NCBI RefSeq assembly: GCF_014982855.1
Contig: NZ_JADCKF010000001.1
Coordinates: 310,001-374,000, forward strand
From: Pseudoflavonifractor gallinarum
Lineage (GTDB): Bacteria; Bacillota; Clostridia; Oscillospirales; Oscillospiraceae
Length of the DNA: 64,000 bases
Direction: 5' to 3'
Shown here: piece after piece, positions 16,738-24,155 of the stretch
Position numbering within the stretch: the stretch's first letter is position 1
Layout: the number at the start of each line of letters is the position of its first letter
Position numbers and translations under genes: made by a program
Notes under the pieces: model-generated
What the model was told of the DNA's origin: nothing
The model's database searches: none
The model's input: the letters and a program-made list of their open reading frames with translations, nothing else

Positions 16738-16762
16738 GACGCGGGGAGTGGGGAAAAAGTTT
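16738..16762 (-). promoter_or_regulatory. Candidate ECF-type promoter of the SGNH-sigV-rsiV operon
   Basis: On the minus strand AAAC (16762-16759), 17 bases, CGTC (16741-16738). This resembles the AAC/CGT pattern of extracytoplasmic-function sigma promoters and would give autoregulation. The match is short, so confidence is moderate. Confidence 0.45.
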
Positions 16763-16785
16763 GCTGCAATTTCCTGTGTCCACTC

Positions 16786-16814
16786 TTGCAAGGTGGGGTG
16801 CTGTGGGTTATAAT
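16786..16814 (+). promoter_or_regulatory. Sigma-A promoter of asnA
   Basis: TTGCAA (16786-16791), 17-base spacer, TATAAT (16809-16814). Confidence 0.8.
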
Positions 16815-16884
16815 GCGTTAGTATATTAAATCGAGAAACGTAGGATGGTATCCCGTGTCCCGATGGATAAAAGGAGATGTTCGT

Positions 16885-17898
16885 ATGGAAAAGACCGTCA
16901 TCCCGGCGGGCTATGCTCCCTGCCTCAACCTGTATGATACCCAGAAGGCCATCGGCCTTCTCAAGCGCTTTTTTGAGGACGCACTGGGAGGCGCGCTCAA
17001 TCTGATGCGGGTCTCCGCCCCACTGTTTGTCGAGGCGGCCACCGGCCTGAACGACGACCTGAACGGTGTGGAGCGGGCCGTCACCTTTGACATCCCCTCC
17101 GCGGGCCGGGACGCCCAGGTGGTCCACTCTCTGGCCAAGTGGAAGCGTATGGCCCTCTACCGGTATCAGTTCTCGGTGGGAGAGGGACTCTACACCGACA
17201 TGAACGCCATCCGGCGGGACGAAGAGCTGGATAACCTGCACTCGGTCTATGTGGATCAGTGGGACTGGGAGAAGGTCATCGCCCCCCGGGACCGGAACGT
17301 GGAGTATCTGAAGCAGACCGTACGCACCATCGTCAAGGCCATGTGTGAGACCCAGACCACCCTGCGCTCGGTCTACCCCCGGCTCACTGCGCTGCCTGCC
17401 CTGTGCCCGGAGGTGAGCTTTGTCACCACCCAGGAGCTGGAGGACCGCTGGCCCAATCTCTCCCCCAAGGAGCGGGAGAACGCCTGGGTGAAGGATCATC
17501 CCACCACCTTCCTCATGCAGATCGGCGGCGCGCTCAAGTCGGGTAAGCCCCACGACGGCCGTGCTCCCGACTATGACGACTGGAACCTCAACGGCGACAT
17601 TCTGCTGTGGAACCCGGTGCTGCAGAAGGCCTTTGAGGTCTCCTCCATGGGCATCCGGGTGAGCCCCGAGGTGCTGGACCAGCAGCTCACCACCGCCGGC
17701 TGCGATGAGCGGCGCTCCCTCACTTTCCACAAGCTCCTGCTGGAGGGCAAGCTTCCTCTGACCATCGGCGGCGGCATTGGCCAGTCCCGTCTGTGCATGC
17801 TGCTCCTGGGCAAGGCCCATATCGGCGAGGTGCAGGCGAGTGTGTGGGACGGAGAGACCATCGCGGCGTGCCAGGACGCGGGGGTCATCCTGCTGTAA
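16885..17898 (+). CDS. asnA: Aspartate-ammonia ligase
   Basis: Makes asparagine from aspartate and ammonia with ATP cleavage to AMP; structurally a class II aminoacyl-tRNA synthetase relative. The 337-residue length is normal. Family segments visible include LNLMRVSAPLFVEAATGLND near the N terminus, LHSVYVDQWDWEKVI in the middle, and the C-terminal motif 3 region LTIGGGIGQSRLCMLLLGKA. ATG 16885 has AAAGGAG 8 bases upstream, preferred over an ATG 30 bases earlier. The last 88 bases, from CAAGGCCCAT to the stop, occur again 209 bases downstream; the first copy completes a full-length protein, so the gene looks intact. Confidence 0.95.
   Translation: MEKTVIPAGYAPCLNLYDTQKAIGLLKRFFEDALGGALNLMRVSAPLFVEAATGLNDDLNGVERAVTFDIPSAGRDAQVVHSLAKWKRMALYRYQFSVGEGLYTDMNAIRRDEELDNLHSVYVDQWDWEKVIAPRDRNVEYLKQTVRTIVKAMCETQTTLRSVYPRLTALPALCPEVSFVTTQELEDRWPNLSPKERENAWVKDHPTTFLMQIGGALKSGKPHDGRAPDYDDWNLNGDILLWNPVLQKAFEVSSMGIRVSPEVLDQQLTTAGCDERRSLTFHKLLLEGKLPLTIGGGIGQSRLCMLLLGKAHIGEVQASVWDGETIAACQDAGVILL
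17811..17898 (+). repeat. Direct repeat copy 1: 3' end of asnA
   Basis: 88 bases ending at the asnA stop codon. They match 18020-18107 with three differences, all at synonymous third codon positions (AGT/AGC, GTC/GTT, CTG/CTA). Confidence 0.95.
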
Positions 17899-18019
17899 AG
17901 CCGGGATGGGCCTTGCCCAGACCAAGTGTTTTGCCTTGGCAAAACCTTGCCGCAGGGGCGATTCACTCGCCACGAGGAAGGAAAATGGGACCCCGCCCGG
18001 CATGAATGCCGGGCGGGAA
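17899..18019. other. Hairpin-rich insert between the two asnA 3' ends
   Basis: 121 bases with three inverted repeats: TTTTGCC/GGCAAAA (17929-17944), GGCGA/TCGCC (17957-17971) and a perfect 12-bp stem CCCGCCCGGCAT/ATGCCGGGCGGG (17992-18017) without a T-run. I see no convincing gene in it. Confidence 0.8.
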
Positions 18020-18107
18020 CAAGGCCCATATCGGCGAGGTGCAGGCGAGCGTGTGGGACGGAGAGACCATCGCGGCGTGCCAGGACGCGGGGGTTATCCT
18101 GCTATAA
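18020..18107 (+). pseudogene. Direct repeat copy 2: orphan 3' fragment of asnA
   Basis: Encodes the last 28 residues of AsnA and a stop (TAA 18105-18107), without start or body, so it cannot be functional alone. The frame is preserved and all three differences from copy 1 are synonymous, so the fragment diverged, or was copied, as coding sequence. It may be the displaced original gene end or a relic of integration at the asnA 3' end. Confidence 0.85.
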
Positions 18108-18319
18108 ATTTCTCAAAAATGCAAGCATTTTTGAGAGGGGGATGCAGGCCGCGGCGCGCACTCGCTTGCGCTCGCACACTTGCGGCCTGAGAGGAGTGTT
18201 TCCCGACGTACACGCCGCCGGAAAACACGATTGGACCCTCTTCCGCCGTCTGCGGACGGCGGAACTCTGCGAGGCTCTTGCAGCATAAATCACAGAAATA
18301 CACTTTATTGACAGACTGC
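18108..18319. other. Intergenic stretch with serial inverted repeats
   Basis: No supported gene. It holds TCTCAAAAATGC/GCATTTTTGAGA (18111-18136, 12 bp, 2-base loop), CAGGCCGC/GCGGCCTG (18145-18189) and TTCCGCCGTC/GACGGCGGAA (18241-18264). The hairpins lack T-runs and so are not ordinary terminators. With 17899-18019 they give an unusual hairpin density between asnA and its probable terminator. Confidence 0.7.
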
Positions 18320-18351
18320 GGCGCGGCCCATGGGCCGCGCCAATCTTTTTT
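18320..18351 (+). terminator. Terminator, probably the original one of asnA
   Basis: A perfect 22-base palindrome centred on CCCATGGG (18320-18341), then AATCTTTTTT. It lies about 420 bases after the asnA stop. Confidence 0.75.
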
Positions 18352-19177
18352 ATGCCATATCCCGGCGGAACACGTGGATGCGGAAGCCGGCGCGGACCTC
18401 CAGCTGGGACAGCGCGCGGAGCCGCTCCACCCCGGCCTTTGGGGTCTTCCAGCAGTAGGGAGTCATCTGGAAAAGGGCCTGGAGATCCTCCGGATTTTCG
18501 ATATGGAGCATGGTCTCCACCGGGACCACCTCCAGGAGCTGAAAGCCCTCATAGGGGATGGTCTCATCCGGGTTGGGGTAGGGCGTGTCGTAGAGGACCT
18601 CCTTGAGCTCCCACAGGTGCTCCGGAGCGGGCACCACATAGAGGAACACGCCGCCGGGCTTCAGGACCCGGTGGAACTCCTCCGCGGCCAGAGGGGAAAA
18701 GCAGTTGACCAGCAAATGGGCGCAGCCGTCCGGCACCGGCAGGCGGTAGGCGGAGCCTACGGCGAATTCGGTCTCACGGTCCCGCTTGGCGGCCCACCGG
18801 AGGGCAAATTTGGAGATGTCGATCCCGGCCACTGCGGGGGAACGGCCCGCCTCCCGCAGGGCCTGGGCGATCCCGGCAGTGTAGTACCCCTCCCCACAGC
18901 CCGAGTCCACCACGGCGCAGGGGGCTGGGGCGTAGCGGAGGGCCAGCTCCTCCAGGGCGGTGCGCAGCGGCTGGTAGTATCCCGCCGAGAGAAAACGGTT
19001 GCGGGCGGCCACCATGGCCTTGTCATCTCCGGGGGTCTTGGAGTGCATTTGGTTGGGGGGCAGGAGATGGACATAGCCTTCCTTGGAAATGTCGTAGCTG
19101 TGTCCGTTGGGACAGGTATAGGTACGCTCCCCACGGGTGAGGGGAGCGGAGCAGATGGGGCAGCGGAACAGGCTCAT
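18350..19177 (-). CDS. rlmA: 23S rRNA (guanine-N1)-methyltransferase
   Basis: A SAM-dependent methyltransferase for G745/G748 in helix 35 of 23S rRNA. The 275-residue protein has the family zinc finger at the N terminus (FRCPICSAPL then YTCPNGHSYDISKEGYVHLL), the SAM motif I VVDSGCGEGYY and motif II AVAGIDISKFAL. The NCFSPLAAEEFHRVLKPGG segment follows. In Gram-positives this modification can influence macrolide or tylosin sensitivity, which is family knowledge. G745 versus G748 specificity is not decided here. It has its own promoter. Confidence 0.92.
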   Translation of the reverse strand: MSLFRCPICSAPLTRGERTYTCPNGHSYDISKEGYVHLLPPNQMHSKTPGDDKAMVAARNRFLSAGYYQPLRTALEELALRYAPAPCAVVDSGCGEGYYTAGIAQALREAGRSPAVAGIDISKFALRWAAKRDRETEFAVGSAYRLPVPDGCAHLLVNCFSPLAAEEFHRVLKPGGVFLYVVPAPEHLWELKEVLYDTPYPNPDETIPYEGFQLLEVVPVETMLHIENPEDLQALFQMTPYCWKTPKAGVERLRALSQLEVRAGFRIHVFRRDMA

Positions 19178-19228
19178 AGAGGGGCCTCCTTATCAGAGAA
19201 CAGAATGGATAACAGGGAGTTTTTATTT

Positions 19229-19257
19229 ATTATAGCAGAATATGAGTTGCAGTGTAA
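19229..19257 (-). promoter_or_regulatory. Sigma-A promoter of rlmA
   Basis: On the minus strand TTACAC (19257-19252), 17-base spacer, TATAAT (19234-19229). Confidence 0.7.
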
Positions 19258-19496
19258 AAAGAAAGACGTTTTTCGGATAAGCAGATCCTATCCGGAAGCG
19301 CGATGCTAGATGGGGAATTAGACAAATATAGAAGAGTCTGCGGGAGAAAAAATGTCAGAAACGGAAAATAATATAAATTCACATAAAACTTTAATAATGT
19401 AACCGACTTGTAACCGCTGTGTGCCATACTTCAAACGTCCGGCCAGCCATACCTGGGAGGCGGCCGGGGATCAATTGACAAAAGGAGAGAAACGCA
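19258..19496. other. AT-rich intergenic region upstream of the secreted protein
   Basis: Markedly AT-richer than its surroundings. I found no gene and no consensus promoter in it. An AAAGGAG site (about 19480-19486) directly precedes the next gene. The promoter of that gene must lie here but I cannot place it with confidence. Confidence 0.5.
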
Positions 19497-20726
19497 ATGA
19501 AGAAACGGACACTCAAGCGGGCTGCGGCCCTGACTCTGGCTGTGGCGGTCATGGCGCCTGCCGCATCTGCCCTGAGCTGGAAGGATGGAGCCCCCGCCAA
19601 CTATAATTTCACCTATGGAGGGGACAACGGCGGAATTGCCAGTGTGAAGGCATCCGACACCAATGGGACTTACAACGGCGAGATCAAGGCTGGCGAGACC
19701 ATTACCACCCAGACCGGTACCATCGTGTGGCGGGACAGCTACACCAATGTGACCACCTTCACCGTCACCACCGAGCCCGGCTATGAGTTGGTGGGCCTGA
19801 GCGGCACCAATGTGGAGAACGAGTTCGAGTATGATGAGGACAGCAATGCCTACACCTTCTCCTTCACTGATAAGGGCGCCGAGGCCTGGTGCTATGGGAA
19901 GGATGTCTCCTTCGATCTGGTGACTGACAAGACCATGTATACGATCACCTTCGCGAATGAGGATGGAAACGAGCTGGGCTTCATCACCGCCGCGCTGGAC
20001 GAGCCGCTGTTCACCAGCATTGTTCCCGAAAAAGAGGGGTATACCTTCAGCCGCTGGATGCTGAATGAAACAACTGCGATGCCCGATACATTCACTGCTG
20101 ATATGCTGAAGTATGCCGATGAGAACAAGAATATCACGGTGACCCCTGAGTTTACGGTGAATGAATATCCTGTTACCATTAACTACTATGTGAACAACAA
20201 CAATGGAGTCAATGGCGGCACGCTGGAGAGCAAAACTGACAATGTAATGGTCCCCTATGGCACGACCATCAACGAGGCGTGGCTGGCGGAGAATAACCGT
20301 CTGAGCGGCTACAAGATGATCGGCGGCGACCATGACGTAACCGTCGGCGTGGATGGCGCTGCGATTGACCTGGTCAAAAAGGAAGCGGTTTTTGAAGAAG
20401 ACCATGCCTATTTTACCTATGAGAGCAAGGATGACGGGGTGCTCTCTGTCACTTATGGAATCGAGGACAAGCGCGAGGGCGTAAATGTCGACGTGAACGA
20501 GACCATCCGGATGTCCTATAGTGATTATCTCTGGGGAGAAAAGACGATCACCTTTACGGTTCAGGTGGCGGACGGCAAGGCCCTGGTTCTGAACTGCTCT
20601 GACGGTTCCAACGAATTCACGGATAACGGAGACGGTACTTATACCTTTGCGTTCACCCGCGGTGGTACGATGATTAACAAGCCCACCGATCACATTACCT
20701 TTGCCCTTTCCACCGTGGAAAAGTAA
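19497..20726 (+). CDS. Secreted protein with bacterial repeat (InlB B-repeat-like) modules
   Basis: A 409-residue exported protein of unknown role. A clear Sec signal peptide (MKKRTLKRAAALTLAVAVMA) has a probable cleavage site after PAASA. The mature part contains beta-rich modules: an MYTITFANEDGNELGFITAA to EGYTFSRWML segment matches the Listeria-Bacteroides (InlB B) repeat pattern, and a related stretch starts at EYPVTINYYVNN. It is acidic and Asn/Thr/Asp-rich. There is no LPXTG, no C-terminal membrane anchor and no SLH domain, so it may be released or bound non-covalently. Base composition is more AT-rich toward the 3' half than in neighbours. It is monocistronic, with a terminator at 20740. 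Confidence 0.82.
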   Translation: MKKRTLKRAAALTLAVAVMAPAASALSWKDGAPANYNFTYGGDNGGIASVKASDTNGTYNGEIKAGETITTQTGTIVWRDSYTNVTTFTVTTEPGYELVGLSGTNVENEFEYDEDSNAYTFSFTDKGAEAWCYGKDVSFDLVTDKTMYTITFANEDGNELGFITAALDEPLFTSIVPEKEGYTFSRWMLNETTAMPDTFTADMLKYADENKNITVTPEFTVNEYPVTINYYVNNNNGVNGGTLESKTDNVMVPYGTTINEAWLAENNRLSGYKMIGGDHDVTVGVDGAAIDLVKKEAVFEEDHAYFTYESKDDGVLSVTYGIEDKREGVNVDVNETIRMSYSDYLWGEKTITFTVQVADGKALVLNCSDGSNEFTDNGDGTYTFAFTRGGTMINKPTDHITFALSTVEK

Positions 20727-20739
20727 AAACTGCTGCATT

Positions 20740-20771
20740 GGCCCGGAGGTTTTGCCTCCGGGCCTGTTTTT
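20740..20771 (+). terminator. Terminator after the secreted protein
   Basis: 10-bp stem GGCCCGGAGG / CCTCCGGGCC with loop TTTTG, then TGTTTTT. Confidence 0.85.
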
Positions 20772-20899
20772 GCGCGGATGTGGAAAAGAACAGGGAAAGA
20801 ACCGTCTCTTTCGTCCTTTTTTCTCTACCATTTTGGCATGGGATATGGTATCATAGACAAGATTATGATTACTTTTTGTGACAGATAAGGAGCGAAACA

Positions 20900-22498
20900 A
20901 TGATCACCGTTTCTGATTTGACCCTTCAGTACAGCGGTCAGCCCCTGTTCAGCCATGTGGATCTTCAGTTCACCAAGGGGAACTGCTATGGCATCATCGG
21001 CGCCAACGGCGCGGGCAAGTCCACCTTCCTGAAGATCCTCTCCGGCGAGCTGGAGCCCACCAAGGGTGAGGTCTCCATCCTGCCCAAGACCCGCATGTCG
21101 GTCCTCAAGCAGAACCAGAACGCCTATGACGCCTACAATGTTATGGACACCGTCATCATGGGCAACCAGCGCCTCTATGACATCGGCAAGGAGAAGGAAG
21201 CCCTCTATGCCAAGGAGGAGATGACCGAGGAGGACGGCATCCGCGCCTGTGAGCTGGAGGAGGAGTATGCCGAGCTGGGCGGCTGGGAGGCCGAGAGCGA
21301 CGCCTCCCGCATCCTCCAGGGACTGGGCATCGGCACCGAGCTCCACTACAACGACATGGCCACCCTGGACGCCCGCCTCAAGGTGAAGGTCCTGCTGGCC
21401 CAGGCGCTCTTCGGCAACCCCGACATCCTGCTGCTGGACGAGCCCACCAACAACCTGGACATCAACGCGGTCAACTGGCTGGAGGACTTCCTGCTGGACT
21501 TCGAGGGGACCGTCATCGTGGTCTCCCATGACCGCCACTTCCTCAACACCATCTGCACCCACATCGTGGACATCGATTACAACAAGATCAAGCTCTACGT
21601 GGGCAACTACGACTTCTGGTATGAGTCCTCCCAGCTGGTGCAGGCCCTCATCAAGAACCAGAACAAGCGCAATGAGGAGAAGATCAAGGAACTGCAGGAC
21701 TTTATCGCCCGCTTCTCCGCCAACAAGTCCAAGTCCAAGCAGGCCACGGCCCGACGCAAGCTCCTGGACAAGCTCACCGTGGAGGAGATGCCCGCCTCTT
21801 CCCGCCGCTATCCCTGGGTGGCCTTCTCCCCCGAGCGGGAGGTGGGCAAGGACATCCTCTTTGTCACCGATGTGAGCAAGACCATCGACGGAGTGAAGGT
21901 GCTGGACAAGGTCTCCTTCATCGTGGGGCACGATGACAAGATCGCCTTCGTGGGCGACAATGAGAACGCCCACACCGCCCTCTTCAAGATCCTCACCGGC
22001 GAGATGGAGCCCGACGAGGGCACCGTGAAGTGGGGCCAGACCGCCACCTTCTCCTACTTCCCCAAGGACAACACCGCCTTCTTCGAGGGGCACGACGAGA
22101 ACCTGGTGGAGTGGCTGCGGGAGTTTTCTCCCGACCCCCACGAGAGCTATCTGCGCGGCTTCCTGGGCCGGATGCTCTTCTCGGGCGACGACGTGTATAA
22201 GAGCGTGAAGGTCCTCTCGGGCGGCGAGAAGGTGCGGTGCATGCTCTCCAAGATGATGCTCTCTGGGGCCAATGTGCTGCTGCTGGACCAGCCCACCAAC
22301 CACCTGGACCTGGAGTCCATCACCGCGGTCAACAACGGTCTGGAGGCGGTGAAGTGCAATGTGCTCTTCTCCTCCCACGACCACCAGCTGGTGCAGACCG
22401 TGGCCAACCGGATCTTTGACTTCACGGCCGAGGGCAAGCTCATCGACCGGAAGATGACCTATGACGAGTATCTGGAGAGCGTAAGCTCCAACGGATAA
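20900..22498 (+). CDS. ABC-F family ATPase (YbiT-like) with one degenerate ATP site
   Basis: A soluble, 532-residue tandem ATP-binding cassette protein; ABC-F proteins act on the ribosome E site rather than in transport. NBD1 has Walker A GANGAGKST and Walker B ILLLDEPTNNLD, but its signature is degenerate (LDARLKVKV). NBD2 has signature LSGGEKVRCML and Walker B VLLLDQPTNHLD, but its Walker A is VGDNENAHTAL, lacking GK[ST]. The inter-domain linker is basic (KNQNKRNEEKIKELQDF). ATP sites form between Walker A of one domain and the signature of the other, so one site is intact and one is degenerate. Walker B of NBD2 has Gln after Asp where Glu is usual. No TM domain is present. Confidence 0.92.
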   Translation: MITVSDLTLQYSGQPLFSHVDLQFTKGNCYGIIGANGAGKSTFLKILSGELEPTKGEVSILPKTRMSVLKQNQNAYDAYNVMDTVIMGNQRLYDIGKEKEALYAKEEMTEEDGIRACELEEEYAELGGWEAESDASRILQGLGIGTELHYNDMATLDARLKVKVLLAQALFGNPDILLLDEPTNNLDINAVNWLEDFLLDFEGTVIVVSHDRHFLNTICTHIVDIDYNKIKLYVGNYDFWYESSQLVQALIKNQNKRNEEKIKELQDFIARFSANKSKSKQATARRKLLDKLTVEEMPASSRRYPWVAFSPEREVGKDILFVTDVSKTIDGVKVLDKVSFIVGHDDKIAFVGDNENAHTALFKILTGEMEPDEGTVKWGQTATFSYFPKDNTAFFEGHDENLVEWLREFSPDPHESYLRGFLGRMLFSGDDVYKSVKVLSGGEKVRCMLSKMMLSGANVLLLDQPTNHLDLESITAVNNGLEAVKCNVLFSSHDHQLVQTVANRIFDFTAEGKLIDRKMTYDEYLESVSSNG

Positions 22499-22507
22499 GG
22501 ACACAGC

Positions 22508-22542
22508 GCCCGGCCCTTCCGGAGAGATGGGCCGGGCTTTTT
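22508..22542 (+). terminator. Terminator after the ABC-F gene
   Basis: 9-bp stem GCCCGGCCC / GGGCCGGGC, then TTTTT. Confidence 0.85.
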
Positions 22543-22605
22543 CTCCAGGTAAAGTGAGTCGTGTTATGTGACGGAAAGCGGCATAATATGCGGGGAAAGC
22601 GCCCT

Positions 22606-22634
22606 TTGCTTTCCTGTGGAAAATGTGATAGAAT
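22606..22634 (+). promoter_or_regulatory. Sigma-A promoter of the DUF1836-degV-prmA group
   Basis: TTGCTT (22606-22611), 17-base spacer, TAGAAT (22629-22634). Confidence 0.65.
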
Positions 22635-22677
22635 AAAAGACAATACTCCGGAAGAAAGCGGGCAAGGAGGATACTCG

Positions 22678-23229
22678 ATGGAGGAACTCAAGGAACTCAA
22701 AGCGCGGATGCAGGAGCAGCGGCCGGTGGACTGGGAGAGCTTTCCCGACATCGGACTGTATATGGATCAGGTGGTCTCCTATCTGCCCCGGCAGCTCATC
22801 CACTACGGGGATGGGGAACTGCTGACCTCCGCCATGGTAAACAACTACATCAAGGACGGCCTGCTTCCAAGGGCGGAGGGAAAGCGCTATTCCCGCACCC
22901 ATCTGGGGTATCTGACTGCTATCTGTGTGCTCAAGCAGGTGCTCTCCGTGAAGGAGACCAACCGTCTCATCGCCGCGGGTACCGAGCGCAAGCGCACCAC
23001 AGAGGAGCTCTATGCCTACTTCTGCCGGCAGCTGGACGCCGCGCTGAGTGAGACCGCCCAGAGCCTGCCCGAAGAGGGGGAGGAGGAAGACCTGCCCCGT
23101 CTGGCCCTGGATCTGGCCCTGCGCAGTTATGCGGATCGTCTGGCCTGTCAGCGGGTGCTGGACATCCTGGCCCAGCATACGCCGGAGCCGAAGCGGAGCA
23201 GCCGGAAGAAGGAACGCGCCGGGAAGTGA
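22678..23229 (+). CDS. DUF1836 domain protein (MerR-like HTH)
   Basis: A 183-residue protein with the DUF1836 pattern: MDQVVSYLPRQLIHY, then MVNNYIKDGLLPRAEGKRYS, which looks like a winged-helix DNA-recognition segment, then a helical C-terminal half ending in basic residues. Family members are uncharacterised Firmicutes proteins, probably DNA-binding regulators. ATG 22678 has AAGGAGG 7 bases before it, and in-frame upstream codons overlap the promoter. It starts a run with degV and prmA. The function is not known. Confidence 0.82.
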   Translation: MEELKELKARMQEQRPVDWESFPDIGLYMDQVVSYLPRQLIHYGDGELLTSAMVNNYIKDGLLPRAEGKRYSRTHLGYLTAICVLKQVLSVKETNRLIAAGTERKRTTEELYAYFCRQLDAALSETAQSLPEEGEEEDLPRLALDLALRSYADRLACQRVLDILAQHTPEPKRSSRKKERAGK

Positions 23230-23281
23230 GCCTGCCCGGCGAAGAGGGCCATATATGGCCCATGATAAGGAGGGTTTTCCC

Positions 23282-24154
23282 ATGAGCAACTATCGCATTG
23301 TCACCGATTCTGCCGCCGATATGAGCGCGGCCATGGTGGAGGAACTGGGTGTTACCGTTCTGCCCCTGTGTTTTACCATGGAAGAAAAAACCTATGAGGA
23401 TCATCCGGACCGCCGGGCCATGCCCATTGAGGAGTTCTACCGCCGCCTGCGGGAGGGAAAGATGGCCACCACCTCTGCCGTGAACGTCTCCCAGTACATC
23501 GATGTGCTGGAGCCCATGCTGCAGGCAGGGGAGGATGTGCTGGTGCTGGCCTTCTCCTCGGGGCTTTCCACCACCTATAACTCCTCCGCCATTGCGGTGG
23601 CCGAGCTGCGGGAGAAGTACCCCGAGCGGAAGATCTTCACCGTGGACACCCTGTGTGCCTCCCTGGGACAGGGACTTCTGGTGTGGCAGGCCGTTGCCCT
23701 TCAGAAGGCGGGCAAGAGCCTGGAGGAGGTCCGGGACTGGGCCGAGGCCAACAAGCTCAAGCTCTGCCACTGGGTGGCGGTGGACGATCTGGCCCACCTG
23801 AAGCGGGGCGGCCGGATTTCCGCTACCACAGCCTTTGTGGGCGGAATGCTGAACATCAAGCCCATCATCCATGTGGACAACGAGGGCCACCTCATCAACG
23901 TGGGGAAGGTGCGCGGCCGCGGCGCCTCCCTCAAGTACCTGGTGGATGAGATGGGAAAGCGGATCACCGATCCCCAGGAGCAGGTCATCTTCATCAGCCA
24001 CAGCGACTGCCTGGAGGACGCCAAAGTGGTGGGCGAGGAGGCCAAGCGCCGCTTTGGCGTGAAGGACGTGGTCTACAATCACATCGGCCCCGTCATTGGC
24101 GCCCACACCGGACCGGGTACGGTGGCACTCTTCTTTATGGGAACGGAGCGGTAA
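23282..24154 (+). CDS. DegV family fatty-acid-binding protein (FakB-like)
   Basis: A 290-residue DegV protein. The N-terminal YRIVTDSAADMS and the SSGLSTTYNSS loop are the fatty-acid carboxylate-binding elements in FakB proteins, which present exogenous fatty acids to the kinase FakA. Also typical are KMATTSAVNVSQY, VDDLAHLKRGGRIS and ISHSDCLEDA. A fakA gene is not in this window, so the substrate role is a family inference. ATG 23282 follows AAGGAGG at 23267-23273. The prmA start lies 1 base beyond its stop. Confidence 0.9.
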   Translation: MSNYRIVTDSAADMSAAMVEELGVTVLPLCFTMEEKTYEDHPDRRAMPIEEFYRRLREGKMATTSAVNVSQYIDVLEPMLQAGEDVLVLAFSSGLSTTYNSSAIAVAELREKYPERKIFTVDTLCASLGQGLLVWQAVALQKAGKSLEEVRDWAEANKLKLCHWVAVDDLAHLKRGGRISATTAFVGGMLNIKPIIHVDNEGHLINVGKVRGRGASLKYLVDEMGKRITDPQEQVIFISHSDCLEDAKVVGEEAKRRFGVKDVVYNHIGPVIGAHTGPGTVALFFMGTER

Positions 24155-24155
24155 T

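Noticed and set aside
17926-18288. Small open frames in the asnA 3' duplication region
   Set aside because: They run through inverted repeats and the duplicated asnA tail in another frame; no ribosome binding site or protein-like composition.
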